64,000 bases of DNA from Podocnemis expansa (Eukaryota; Chordata; Testudines; Podocnemididae). Positions 29,768 through 63,944 of this stretch are shown in pieces. The position numbers and the translations under genes are program-made. The DNA is taken from NCBI GenBank assembly GCA_007922195.1, contig ML681971.1, forward strand, positions 2,555,259 through 2,619,258, written 5' to 3'. The notes beneath the pieces were generated by a model, which made no database searches, was not told where the DNA came from, and saw nothing but the letters and a program-made list of their open reading frames with translations. Within the stretch, counting starts at the first letter, position 1, and every line of letters starts with the position of its first letter.

Positions 29768-31224
29768 AGACATTCTGGCTTTCTTAGTGATGCTTGTGTT
29801 AGGCCTAAATAGCTCAGAAATGGTCAATGTGGATCCAAGGCCATGCTGAACTGGTGGCAGTTTGTAAGAGAAGAACTCTGTCCGATGAGTTGGACAGACA
29901 GAGTTTCTCTCTCACATGCATATAATCCATTCTGCATAAAAAGTGGCTCTTATTAAAGTTGTTTGTGACTGCAGCAATGTTTCACCTTACACTCATGCAG
30001 CAACTAAAACATCCTTTGTCTGTCTCCTCAGACTCCACACCTAGCAAATTCTGCAGCTACTTGGTATATAATTTTTTGTACCTTTCCCAAAATTTCCAGA
30101 GTCCAGTGTTTTAAAACCTCACAAGTCAGTTCCTGAATGCAGAACATGTGCAGCTGCTAGTCTTACATATCTGTAGCGGGAAAAGACACTGGATTACGTA
30201 GACATACCAGGCTTACTGAATTTTCAGTCAGCACTGAAGTGGATTTGTATTTTGCTTCTATGCACATGTAGGTTTATCATTTCAACTAATTCTCAAAGGG
30301 TGGCAGACAACACAGAAAGCCTTAGTACAATGCCATTAAGACATGGTGATACCAAGAGGAAAATGGGAATCTAAACGAAGTGTTTAATGAAAAAATTCTA
30401 AGCCAAATAGATGCCCCAACATAAGGCAATTCTCTTATGATTCTGACAGTAAAACTTTGTTCTTGTGATTTACGAGGTGGTGTGAAGCAGTGGGATTATA
30501 TACAGGTAAGGTGATAGTAACTATACTGTGCTTTGAAAACCAGTCTCAGCTGGGAGGCTTCTTCCTAACATTTCCCACTCATACCTGAGGAGGGTTTCTA
30601 GCATGTGAAGAACAGCTCAGTTCAACTACCTTAAAAGCAGCAATGATTGTCCAAGCCCGAGAGACCACCTGGAAGAACAGGGCCCCTCTGATTCAAAGAG
30701 ATGCACTTCCAAGAACGTTATGCAACAGCACCGGTACAAAAATAAAGTCTTCATCAGCAGTGGTCTGTCATGAGCACACACCAGCCACGAAAACATGAAG
30801 GGGGAACTGTGTTAGCTGAAACACCAGCTGATTTTTGTGCAACTAACCTAGGTTTAGATTTGAGGCTTCTTGTAAAGGTAAACAAATGACTAAGCTACCT
30901 CCCAAAAGATAGGCCTTAAGTATCTTACTCTGCCTGACCCAAAAATTAAAAAGGAACACAGGTGTGCTCCATCCCCGGCTACACTGCACATATACCCAAA
31001 CCACTGGACATGGCTTCCAGGAAAGCTCTAAGCTCTGTGCATCTAGGGAGCACGTAGAATGTCTCACATTTCAGCACTGCTTACTCGGGTTCCCTCCTAG
31101 GCTCAGGGTGCTGAGGTTGAGAGGTAATTGTGTCAAAAAGTGATAGGATCACAACAACATGAGCAAGAGGAAGGTTTGCTCTTGCCATGTAGCAATATGC
31201 TGCTAGGAGATAATGCAAGAGCCT

Positions 31225-31230
31225 TTTATT
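31225..31230 (-). terminator. ADPGK: Candidate proximal ADPGK poly(A) signal
   Basis: tttatt on the plus strand reads AATAAA on the ADPGK strand, about 425 nt downstream of the stop. No strong GT-rich element was seen after it. Confidence 0.35.
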
Positions 31231-31653
31231 TTTGCTTTATCAGAAGCGAGACAGGGCTGGGGACTGCTGGGAACTCCCTGGGATTCATAAGCATGAAATG
31301 CCATCTGGCTGCCTTGCTTTCAAACACTATGGATGAGACTGGCTGAAATTCACAATCAGCAACTCTTCCAAAAAGGGATTTTGGTATCAAGTTTCCCCCC
31401 TCCTGACATGCTTAACACAAAGACAAAAAGCCAGTCTCTGAATTAAAACACTACAACTCTTCCATTAAAATGAGAAAGGCTCTCAAGTCACTGCCAAGTG
31501 GCTGGAATGTGTTATTCTTTGGCTCTTCTCCGACAACACCCAGAGACTGTTTAATATCCCAGATTCCATCCCCACATTACACTGTTTGAACTGCTGTTTG
31601 GAACACCTCAGACACTATAGTCTCGAAGAAAAAAGGGGACTTGCTTCCATAGT

Positions 31654-53693
<22,040 letters not shown>

Positions 53694-54246
53694 GGCCCGG
53701 CCCGGCCCGGCGCCTCCTGACCCCACCGGCTGGGCGCTGCGCGGGGAGGCGGCCCCGGGGCTCCCGCTCCCGCCCCTCAGCGTCGGGCGGCGCCGGCCAC
53801 GTCGCAGCCGCGATCAATTGACAGGCGCGGCGCCTCCCCCTCCCTACGCCATATCCGTAAGCCCGCTGCCGCGCCGGCTCCGCTCTGCCGTAAGAGGTTT
53901 GGAGAATAGCGCGGAGCTCTGGAGAACAGCGCAGCGTCTTTGCGTAACTTCCCGCTCGCCCCAGCGGGCGGGACGGGCTCCGGCTGCGCAGCCGCGTCTC
54001 CAGAATACGGCGATAGAAACGGTGCCGCGTCCGGAGGGAATGTACCAACGGATGACTAGAGAGGGGGGAACAAGAATGTACCAATGGTATAAGAGCTGGC
54101 TCTGTGGGGCCGTCCAGGACTCGGGGGCGGGGCAAGGCTTCCTAGCGGGCCAGGCTGGCTCTGGCCTCTTGTGAAATGTCACGTGGGCATCAGAGCGCAA
54201 TGCCTCAGAGCAAGGAGTGAGGCCTGAGCCTGTCCCCTAAGCACCA

Positions 54247-54310
54247 GCCATAATCAAATCAAATCACAGGGCTGGAAGGGACCTCACTGCCCCCCAAGAT
54301 CACCAGCCCC
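54247..54310 (-). repeat. Short CR1 3' end fragment
   Basis: caaatcacagggctggaagg and gacctcactgcccccc match the inverted CR1 3' end seen at 17058. It is very short. Confidence 0.5.
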
Positions 54311-55001
54311 ATGCCTGCTGTAGAAAGCATGTGTCCAGACCCCCCAAAATGAGCTGCACAGTCTGATTTCTGTGTTGTGAGTTGTGCTCTGTTAGGTGAC
54401 GGGAAACATACAAAACATTGAGACTTGTGCAGATGGCAGGTTTGGGTGATTGTCAATGGCTGGCTGATGTGTGGACAAGATTGAGCTTTACCTAGGCTTG
54501 GAAAGAGTAGGTGTTTCTGGGAAGTGTAGGTAAGGTCAATTCTCTATAATAGGTACAAACCAATGAAAAAAAAAATCCACTGATGATCAATCACCATTTA
54601 CAGATAGGCAAAGTAAAAAATGGTTGAGAGCTTACAAATTGATGTAAAGATGTTTGGTGTGTTTTGTCATGTGATGGCAACAGTTTGTGTCTTAATGGTT
54701 ATAAAGCTTTTAATTTTTTAAATCTCAGTTGTTATTAAATAATTTCCAAAGGGATAGCTGTGTTAGTCTAGTCCAGCAAAAAAACAGCAAGGAATCGTGT
54801 GGCACTTTGAGACTAACAGATTCATTTTTCGCATGAGCTTTCATGGGAGAAAATCCACTTCCTCAGATGCTTCAAGGATGGGTGAACTTACAGAAAGGAA
54901 TGGAAATAAATGCAAGGGGGTGGTAAAACAGGATCAGGTCATACAGTAACAGCAAATCAGAGCAGTTGTTAGGTTCAAACCATGGGAAGCCTGAAGTCAA
55001 A

Positions 55002-55409
55002 TTACCTTTTGTAATGGGAAAACAACCCAAAGTCTCGATTAAGTCCTGCTTTCACAGAATTTAGCTTGCATGTTAATATGAGTTCAGCTGTTTCTCTTTG
55101 AACTCTTGATGTCCCAGCCACATCCCTGAAGACAGTTGTTAACGAATCATTTATTGAATGATTAGAAGGATGGAAGTGCTCGGCAACTGGTTTCTTTGTT
55201 ATGTGATTTCTGATATCAGCTCTGTGTTCATTCATCCTTTTATGCAGCAATCGTCCTGTTTGTCCAACGTATAAGGTGTTGGGGCATTTCTGGCACATGA
55301 TGGCATAGATCACATTAGTAGATGAGCAGGTAAATGAGCCTTTGATGGAGTAGCAGGCTTGATTAGGGCCTATGATGGTATCTGTTGTGCAGATATGTGG
55401 GCAGACCAA
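55002..55409 (-). pseudogene. GIY-YIG endonuclease-like domain, left arm
   Basis: An open frame of 135 residues contains VIYAIMCQKCPNTLYVGQTG, then HKRMNEHRADIRNH and ends GLFSHYKR. The TLYVGQTG stretch corresponds to the YIG half of GIY-YIG, and the Arg in KRMNEHR fits the catalytic Arg. A C..C pair precedes it. It lacks the upstream RT, so it is a truncated fragment of the mobile element. Confidence 0.7.
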
Positions 55410-55410
55410 G

Positions 55411-55745
55411 TCTACTCCATCAAAGGCTCATTTACCTGCTCAGCTACTATTGTGATCTATGCCATCATGTGCAAGAAATGCCCCAACACCTTATACGTTG
55501 GACAAACAGGACAATCGCTGCATAAAAGGATGAATGAGCACAGAGCTGATATCAGAAATCACAGAACAAAGAAATCAGTTGCTGAGCACTTCCATCTTTC
55601 TAATCACTCGATGAATGATTGTCAGGGATGTGGCTGGGACATCAAGACTTCAGAGAGAAACAGCTGAACTCGCATTAATATGCAAGCTAAATTCTGTGAA
55701 AGCAGGACTTATTCGAGACTATGGGTTCTTTTCCCATTACAAAAG
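55411..55745 (+). pseudogene. GIY-YIG endonuclease-like domain, right arm (frameshifted)
   Basis: Reads VIYAIMCKKCPNTLYVGQTG and HKRMNEHRADIRNHRTKK, then NHSMND, after which the frame is lost. Downstream the other frame continues the homology toward the same 3' tail. It is a dead copy. Confidence 0.7.
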
Positions 55746-56131
55746 GTAATTTGACTTCAGGCTTCCCGTGGTTTGACCCTAACAACTGCTCTGATTTGCT
55801 GTTACTGTATGACCTGATCCTATGTTTTACACCCCCTTGCATTTATTTTCATTCCTTTCTGTAAGTTCCCCCATCTTCGAAGCATCTGAGGAAGTGGGAT
55901 TTTCTCCCACGACAGCTCATGCGAAAAATAAATCTGTTAGTCTCAAAGTGCCACACAACTCCTTGCTGTTTTTTTTATTAAATAATTATCTGACCCTCCA
56001 TAATTTCCCACAGCTATGAACATTTGAATAAATAGAAATCCTTAATGTTACACAACTGAAAATTTAAATTGATAAAAAAGAGGGAAAATGCTTTAAAATA
56101 AGCAACAGTGTTGTTTGTTGAAATTATAAAT

Positions 56132-56560
56132 GTAACCCTTCTGCCAGGCAGAGCCAGCAGTATGGGACTGTGTCATGGTGGATTTTGGAGCATGCCCTGG
56201 GGAAGGCAGCTCTACAGCTGACCAAGCCCCCCAGCTATGCTCCTTCACTGCTCAAGCCAATCTAATTCCTGCTGCCACAGCTGGCCCCAGAGCCAGGGCC
56301 AACTCTTTCTGTCACCAGCAGCCCTGGACGGGATCCCAGCGGCTCTGAGTCTTGCCTGGTATTGTCTCCTGGCTCAGCAGGGAGGGAGAGAGGCCGAGAG
56401 CAGCCAATCAAGGGAGGCAATGCCTCCCTGTACCTTTTATAAACTCCACCCTTGTGTCCTGTAAGTATAAAAAGGGGGTCAGATTGATGGTTCATGCTCA
56501 AGAATAGAGAAAATGTTAACAAAAGCCTTGTTTATTTTGACAGTTACCCCACAGTTGAGG
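56132..56560 (+). other. Possible LTR remnant (low confidence)
   Basis: It begins tgtaacccttctgccagg and contains a CCAAT-like box (agccaatcaa, 56403) and two TATA-like boxes (ttttataaac, gtataaaaag). This is promoter-like, as in a solo LTR, but no target duplication or internal region was found. Confidence 0.3.
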
Positions 56561-56901
56561 TTCAACACTGTGGGACATGTTAGCAGTAGCTTACTGCTAT
56601 TCTAAGAACCACCACTGATTACCTTTTCTTAGACACGGGGGGGGAGGGGGGAGAAGAATTAATGCACGTGAAATTTCAAAGAGAGAAACAGAAACTGCAT
56701 TTTAACAATTTCCCTATTATCGCTGTAGTTATTCTTCTATAATGAAAATCCCCTCTATGACAGTTTTTGATTGTATTAACTGTTCTTGTTGGAGGAGGAA
56801 ATAAAAAAGAAGCCAGTATGGATGGTCTTGCATTATAGAAGGCTGAGCTTGTTCCATTTAGGAGGAGCTCATGCAAGAGGGGGGAAAAGAATATAGTAGG
56901 G

Positions 56902-57088
56902 CAGTGGTCATCACACTTAGGGTCAGGACCTAGTACTGGGTCGCAGACCCTGAAGCGCTGGGTTGCGGCACCCCTTGCTGCCACTGCCAAAAGACTGGAA
57001 TATATTGCTCAAAGATGTAATTGCTGGGTTGCAGGGATAAATGATTTTTTTCAACTGGGTTCCAAGAAAAAAGGTTTGAAAACCACTG
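56902..57088. mobile_element. hAT-type MITE (187 bp)
   Basis: It starts CAGTGGTCATCAC and ends GGTTTGAAAACCACTG. TAGTAGGG and CAGTAGGG flank it (7 of 8 matching). Confidence 0.8.
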
Positions 57089-57099
57089 CAGTAGGGGAC

Positions 57100-58780
57100 A
57101 GACAAATGCTGAACTTTCCTTTTTGCTTGCAAACTAGCTGTGGGAAATTGCAGGCACAGAGCACATGGTTCTTAGGCCACTCAGGGCTGGCACACTTTTA
57201 GCAGCATTGAACATTCAAAGGACTGACTTTGGGAGTGCTTGTCTGATCTCAGGCTCACAGGTTTGCAAAAGATGGCCAAGTAATTACTGGGCACAGCTAA
57301 GGGAATGAGCTGCTTTGGAGATGTTTGCAACTAACTGGTCCTGAAACTTGTCTGAAACTGTCCACACTATAGGAGACCTCAGCTCTTCAGTCCTACCCCA
57401 CTTAGTACTGAAGTGGTACAAAAGAGTCCAGAGCAGAGGGGTGATCCCTGATCTCATTTCAACCTGTTCCTTATTTTGCACCATACATTCATCTTATTTT
57501 GCTGCTGCTTTTGTTCTATGCCCACTTGATGCCATGCATTTTATCAGGCTGGTCCCATACACCTGAAGCTGTGTTCCACTTCTCTGCTCTGTCAAACCAA
57601 TCCTTTAAAATCAACTTTCTACCTTCTCCTCTTCTCCAATAACCCTTCTACAACCTTCCCTTTTGGTTTCAGCCCTTGCTTAATTTGGCGCTAAACACTC
57701 TGGGGCAGGGACCTTGTCTCAGTCCTGCTTATGAAATGCTGTGCTGACATGCATATGGCATGCATATGGCATGCACATGGAATTTCTGGCACTTTTTATG
57801 TGAGATTTAATAATAGCCAGTGGCAATGAAGTGGGATTTGTTTGTTAGCCAGTGGCATCTGTTCTAGTGGAAGAATAATAAAGCATGAAACAAAAGTAGA
57901 AGCTTTTGCATAGGATAGTAACAAACATTCAGAAACAGAAAGCTTATGATGAATTATGCAGAACAAGTGAACACTGATTAAAACACAAGCTCCATGTTGT
58001 TCTCAGAAACTGAAAAAGATTCCCCACCTTAACACTGCCATGCTACTTCTGTCTTGAGCAGCAGATACCTCTGCTACTCTAGTCTTCAAAAAACATATAG
58101 CGCTATCAATTCAGCTCACTCTTGATCTGCACTATTCCCTGCTATTTTAGTCCTACTGACTCCACTAAATTGTGCCAAGGTGTTAGGTTGTGGCCATAAA
58201 ACTCATTTTCACTTGTCACCTAATAAGACACCGAGTGACTTCCTTCCGAGCACCGTCAGACACAGAGAAGAGAAAGAACATATGAACACACAGCCGCCTG
58301 CTAAGTTCCCTAATTGTATAGTGATGTGTTAATAACAAACACTTACAAGTCGTGGCAATTGCCATATGCATGTCAGCACAGCAGTTCATCAGATGCAGGA
58401 TCTGACAGGAAAGGTGTATGACTGGTTTTAATTACTTAAGTAACTTAGTAGTCTGAACCCAGAATTTAAGTTCAGAAGAAACATCTAATGTAAAGCCCTC
58501 ATATGGCAATTGTTTAAATGTTCTCCAGAATCCAGGATTATCCCATTAGATGCTTTTGTAGAAGTGAATGATTCTGAGTGGATAAAGTTTCTGCTCCCAC
58601 TCCCTTTAACTTTAAATCCTGCTGGGTTTGGAATTTAACTCATTTAAAGCAGTGGTGTCATTTCAGAAGAATTCTCAGAGGACAGATGTAATGTCGTGCC
58701 AGAATCTACAACGTTAGGTGGGATCATGCTATATCCAGCTAAACCTTGGCGTGGAGCAGGGAGGCAAGAAGTGGAAGATG
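57100..58780. other. Intergenic stretch without recognised features
   Basis: No gene, RNA or clear repeat was identified here. A directly repeated catatggcatg motif occurs near 57750-57775. Confidence 0.4.
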
Positions 58781-58797
58781 TAATGGAGCATATATAC

Positions 58798-59361
58798 TAG
58801 GGGTGGCCAAACTTATGGAACTCAAGAGCCTCACAAGTTGATTATTAAACCTTCGAGAGCCGCACTGAGGCATATAGCTATATTTTACCTACTCCAAAAT
58901 TACTAAGTTTAAAATTCATTGCACACTTTATCGTAAAAAGAGGGCAAATATTGATCCTACTAATGTCAGATTCTAATAATTACTTAAGGTTACCATGAAA
59001 ACTAGGCCTACCTATACAATAAAATCTTAGTTTCTCCTGGCCCTCTCCAACCGTGCCACCACTTTTCCCTGCCCTGTCTGACCATGCCATGCTCCTCCTC
59101 CCCATCCCAACCCTTTCCCTAACCCCCTGGCCCCGATGCTGGCTCCCCTAGGCTGACCCACCCTCCTCAGGGCCCCTTTTCCTAGTTGCTCTGGAGGTTA
59201 GGCACAGGCTGAGGCTCCTCTCTGAGCATGTTCAGAGCATGCTCGGTGGGAGATTTAAAACTCCTAGGCTGAGGTTGCTTTCCTCTGGCTTTCTTCTGCG
59301 AGTCGCACTTTTTCCTTCAAGAGCCTCATGCGGCTCCCAAGCCACAGTTTGGCCATGCCTG
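58798..59361. mobile_element. hAT-type MITE (564 bp)
   Basis: It starts TAGGGGTGGCCAAAC and ends GTTTGGCCATGCCTG. A perfect 8-bp duplication ATATATAC flanks it (58790-58797 and 59362-59369). Near each end, gagcctc and cggctc motifs recur in inverted order. Confidence 0.88.
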
Positions 59362-59369
59362 ATATATAC

Positions 59370-60757
59370 CTTTGGAAAGTCTGGGGATGAAGCTTCTAGT
59401 TTAGGTTCTGTTCTTTTAAGAACTCTGCAGCACTGGCTGCCACCTTGGTTGAAGCAGGAGGAATGAAGTGGGAACTTCTAAAGCTAAAGAAGCCTGAAGA
59501 GCTGCTCTCTAGCTGGGTCTGTAACAGACACACCCTCTGTGGATCAGGCAGCAAAGGGAGCATGCCGCATGCTGCCACTGACAGTAGTGAATTCTCGGGG
59601 ATGATGAAAAACCCTAGAACTAATACCAGTGGTGGAACCTCGCTTTATGGAGCAAAGGGTTAAGATCAATGGAACTAAAAGAACAAAAAGTCTCATCAAA
59701 AGAAATTGCATCAGTAAACTCAGGAAAGGTCTGGGGAAGCTTAGGAATCAAGGTTACTTGGCTCCATGTCCAGTCCCATCATACTTGCCTCCCAACTACT
59801 GTGGGTTGCATCAGAGAGAGACTAGATGAAGGAGGCTGTCTCCCTTTCAAGCCCTCTGAAAAATCAGCGGAAAAAGTCCAGATCCTCAAAGGTAATTAGG
59901 CACGTAACTCCCCATGACTTCGATGGGAGTTAGACGCCTCAATCTCTCTGAAGCCCAGAGCCAAGAACCAATGTGTGCAGGGGAAAATAAGTAGAAGGGA
60001 AAGACCAGACCTACAAAAAGGAGGTGGGGCCAATGAGAGTGGTTGGGTAAAGGCTCATCAGAAAGAAAGGAGTGGGAGGGAAATGTCATTTGTGACATTA
60101 AGGTGGACCACTAGGATTGAGGGGCATATGGGGATGCAATCAGATTTTTGTAAAGGAGGGGGCCCAGGTTACCTGCTCAAGCTGTCCCAAATTTGAATGG
60201 TGCAGAGACTCCATGCACCGGCTCCCGATGCCACTTGTTCAGATTTGGTCATTGCAGCAGGGAAGGGGCTGTGTTGTTATGCCACCCACCTCTGATCAGG
60301 GACCAAGGGAGGCCTGGATCCCCCCCCCCCCACTGCTACTGTGGGTATGGAGAAGCTGGAACATAGCAGAGGGTCTGCTGCACAGCAGGTCTTTCTCCTA
60401 TCAGAGTGGATGCTGCATGAGGGCCTGCTGAGGTTACTCAGCCACTGCAACTTTGTTGCCTATGACCCTATTTCACTGCACAACTGTCCAGTATCTGGCT
60501 CAAAGAGGATGCTACTGTTAGGATTGGGATGCACAATTCCAGTCTTGTGCCCTAAACCTATTGCCCTGGCGTGCAATGGGCAGGGAGAGAATTGCCTGGG
60601 GAGGAGCAGCAAAGAGATACTACAGCTGCCATGTGCTGTTCTGCTCCTTGCAGATCCTGCCACCATGTGATGTGCCATGTAAGAAGTCTGTTAAATCAGA
60701 GAAGCCCCCTGCCACCTTAGTCCTTTCAATTCACCTCTCAGGTAACTGGGCACAGAA
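59370..60757. other. Intergenic stretch without recognised features
   Basis: Several short ORFs occur, none with family resemblance. A C-run is present at about 60321. No gene is called. Confidence 0.4.
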
Positions 60758-61688
60758 AGGCTATGTCTACACTACAGGTCTCAGTTAAGTCAACTTAATA
60801 AGGTCTATGTAACGTTGACTTTAAGTAGACCTTATTAAGTTGATTTAGTGAGGCTACATTGCATTAAAGTTGACTTTATTAAATCGACTTTAATGGCCGC
60901 ATTGCATTAAGTCGACTTAATAAAGTCAACTTAACCCTTAATGTCAACTTTAATGTCAGGAGTTATTAACTTTAAAAGGGATAGCCATGTTAGTCTAGTC
61001 CAGTGAAAAAAAACAAGGAGTTGTGTGGCACTTGAAGGCTAACAGATTTATTTTTTGCATGAGCTTTCGTGGGAGAAGATCCCACTTCCTCAGATGTGTC
61101 GAAGATGGGTGAACTTACAGAAAGGAATGAAACTAAATGCAAGGGAGTGTAAAACATAGGATCAGGTCATAAAGTAACAGCAAATCGGAGCAGTTTACAG
61201 GCTCAAACCATGGGAAGCCTGAAGTCAAATTACCCTTTGTAATGGGAAAAGAATCCATAGTCTCAATTCAGTCCTGCTTTCACAGAATTTAGCTTGCATA
61301 TTAATTCGAGTTCAGCTGTCTCTCTTTGAAGTCTTGATGTCCTAAGTACAGCTCTAACGACAGTTGTTAACAAATCCATCACTGAGTGATTAGGAAGATG
61401 GAAGTGCTCAGCAACTGGTTTCTCTGTTCTTTGATTTCTGATATCAGCTCTGTGCTCATTCAGTCTCTTACAGATCGTTCTGTTTGTCCAATATATAAGG
61501 TGTAGGGGCATTTCTTGCACCTGATGGCATAGACCACATTAGTAGATGAGCAGGTAAATGAGCCTTTGATGGAGTAGCAGGCTTGATTAGGACCTATGAT
61601 GGTGTTAAGCAATAGTGAATTAGTGAACTCGGAATGTAGCCAGGGGGTTCCTTAAGTCGACTTAAGCCCCTAGTATAGACATACCCTA
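60758..61688. mobile_element. Foldback MITE split by a Penelope-like insertion
   Basis: The left part (60758-60972) starts ggctatgtctacact-like and is full of AAGTTGACTT/AAGTCAACTT units; the right part (about 61607-61688) ends ctagtatagacatacccta. It is the sister of the 6704-7116 element. The Penelope-like fragment lies between them. Confidence 0.75.
60973..61606 (-). mobile_element. Penelope-like element, single 5'-truncated copy
   Basis: On the minus strand it encodes CKRLNEHRADIRNQRTEKPV and AELELICKLNSVKAGLN of the GIY-YIG region, then the shared 3' tail ending at 60973 (agggatagccatgttagtct on the plus strand). It has stops and deletions. Unlike the 54.7 kb unit it has only one arm. 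Confidence 0.8.
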
Positions 61689-62214
61689 GATGAGCAGCAG
61701 CAACTTGGTAAGAGTATAGGTGAACCTATGGAAGTAATTGTGGCTGCATGGGAAAACAGATCCTCATCTCTTAGTGAAAAGCATCCCCAGGCAGATGATG
61801 ACTTTTTCACACTAGCAACCTGCAAAGAATGAGAAAGCTGCAGTTCTCCTTAGGAAGAAGTGAGAATACCAAGTGATTATGAGGAAACAATATCAGAGAA
61901 CTTCAAAATAGAGAGGAAGAAGATGAAAGTGAGCAGGTAATGGAGGAAGTGGCACATAAAGCACAGGGAAAATACCTTTCTTGTTCTCAGAGAGAAAACT
62001 GACCCCAATGCAAAAACCTGATAAGTCCTTGAAGGCCCTTTTTAATGCTACTTGGAACACTTCAGTGGGCTTCCTGCGGGTTCTCTCAGTTTTGGCCTGC
62101 CTTTGTTATTTTAAATATCTGTGAAGTTTTCTAGACATCTAATATTTTCTGTTGCTTTCTGTACAGGAAATTGCAAGATGGAGTAAGTTTGGTTTGAAAG
62201 TTCTGTGTGAGAGT

Positions 62215-62790
62215 TTCTGTGTTTGCTAAGACAACATTAATTACAGAATATATATTAAGTCAGGGGAGCTAGTGACTTAGATAGATGAGAAGGTAGACTA
62301 TAAGACAGTCCCTCCTGTCTGGACCCTGATGGGAAGCCATCAACCTAGTCTGGTAAACAGGTAGCCGAGGGGTCAGAGGAGTCTGGCCACTCTCATTGGT
62401 CAAGGACAGTAACTGTTACCCAAATAAGCTGTAAACAACAGAGGCGGGCTAACTATATGCTGCCTATTAAGTACAATCTAATTGTGTAATCTGCATATTA
62501 AGAGTAGTAACACCATGTAGAGATTTTAGGCATGATGTAACTTGTTGTATTATGCATAAGCTTGTTGCATTATGTATATTGTATTTTGCATGTTAGAAGG
62601 TATGTATGACCTGTAACCCCTATACTCGGGGTTCTTGCTCAGAGAGGCTAGCTTCTCTTTGCTGCCCTCTGATAAAGTTCCTTTTATTATTCAGCTGAAT
62701 AATATACTCTGAACCACACCTCGTTCTCTGCTTATGTGAGTCTCAGCTGGGAACAGGCCTTCAGCTGGGAATGGGCCTTCATCTTTGGGG
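62215..62790 (+). other. Possible LTR remnant (low confidence)
   Basis: The order gggttcttgctcagagaggc, then gctgccctctgataaagttc and a T-rich stretch, resembles an R/U5 region with a weak poly(A) signal. Neither clear TG/CA ends, a primer-binding site nor a target duplication was found. No viral genes are adjacent. Confidence 0.3.
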
Positions 62791-63671
62791 AGGGTTCGTG
62801 GTTTCTCTTTCCAGGTTGAGGGCCTGGACCAGCTTTCCCCCACATTTCCCTTTGCAGAGGCAAAGGGTATGGATAGGCTAAGCATCATACGTATTCAACA
62901 AGACCTGAGGCACCTGGACAGAATGAAAAAGCCTGGAGCCTGGCAGTCATTATCCAGACTAAAGTGGAGGAACCCATTAGGAGGAAAATTCTGCCAAAAA
63001 AAACATATCAACCTACAAAATGAAATCCTGAAAACCAAAATGAGGCACACACTATGAGCAGCAGAAAGAGAAAGCAAGAGGAATGGCTGCAAAAATGCAA
63101 AGACTGGCTCCAGCCTGTGAAAGGAGTCAAGATGTGCAGCACAGCTAGGCAGAATGTACTACAACTTTGAAGAAGATAGATGATAATTCACCTTAAATCA
63201 TCCCTGTCCTCACCTCCCTTTAGCAGTGCAGCCTCTAGTTTGGAGGCCTTTATTAAAAAAATGACAAGCAATAAAGGAATCTTTGCCTTCCCTGGTGTTC
63301 TGAGGGAATTTCTTTTCTTTCCTTCACATTAAGAGATAATGCCACAGTAAAAAGCTTGAGCTAAGACACAACATGGAAGCAATTCTCCACTTCAGGTGGG
63401 AAGCCAGACCACGGGAAATACCATGGTAGTTTAATGACTATGAAGCACTTATGTGCCCTGAAGAACACTGGAAAATGGGCAAAGACAACCTGCGAGCCAT
63501 GAATAAAAGCAAAGCACTAGCTAAAAAGCTCTGCCAGGACACCAGTGGGTTTTCTAATTCTGGAAGTGGCTTTTGGGAATGAACAGAGGTCAGATGTCAA
63601 AAATATGAAAGAATACACAAAAGGCACCAAACTAAGAGCCACATCTACTGCAGTATCCAGATAAGTTCAAA

Positions 63672-63770
63672 AGACACTGACAAAATGGGATTTGCTCCCA
63701 TGGAAGTTTATGCAATAAGTACATTTGTTAGTCTTTAAAAGTGCCCCAGGACTCCTTGTTTGTTTCACAC
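63672..63770 (+). mobile_element. Penelope-like 3' end fragment
   Basis: gacactgacaaaatgggatt and tagtctttaaaagtgcccca match the shared 3' tail. It is truncated. Confidence 0.6.
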
Positions 63771-63944
63771 CATCCTGCAGACCCAGAGCAGAGACATAAA
63801 GCTGCCCTGTGTGGGCTGGCTGCAGTAACTGGGTCAATCAGGCTTTGCAAGTGCACTAAAGAATTCCAACCAGACACCAGACTGGCTATCGATGCACCCA
63901 TACCAGCCCTATATGTGAGACAGTTACTATGGCAACAAAAAATT

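Larger units (their letters stand above)
24411..31653 (-). other. ADPGK: ADPGK 3' UTR and/or downstream region
   Basis: No coding exon is visible. A proximal AATAAA on the minus strand lies at 31230-31225, about 425 nt past the stop. A distal AGTAAA at 24424-24419 is followed by a T-run, so a UTR of up to 7 kb is possible. One hAT MITE (28943-29323), a Penelope-like fragment (about 29675-29767) and the 3' end of a hAT-like element near 25.7 kb interrupt the stretch. The rest holds nothing I recognise. Confidence 0.35.
54745..55974. mobile_element. Head-to-head inverted Penelope-like dimer
   Basis: The left arm (about 54745-55409, minus) and right arm (about 55410-55974, plus) are diverged inverted copies whose 3' ends point outward. 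Both encode a GIY-YIG endonuclease-like segment followed by the same 3' tail. The whole unit sits inside one perfect 13-bp duplication TTATTAAATAATT (54732-54744 and 55975-55987), so it probably inserted as a unit. There is no reverse transcriptase domain. Penelope-like elements carry RT plus a C-terminal GIY-YIG domain; that classification rests on the protein motif. Confidence 0.85.

Noticed and set aside
53694..53726. Upstream in-frame start for ADPGK adding 11 residues
   Set aside because: The codon is GTG, not ATG. The ATG at 53693 lines up with the family N-terminus.
55359..55667. Open frame with GIY-YIG-like residues as a host endonuclease gene (SLX1-like)
   Set aside because: Three related copies occur in inverted or truncated form next to repeat tails and within target duplications. 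It is mobile-element sequence.
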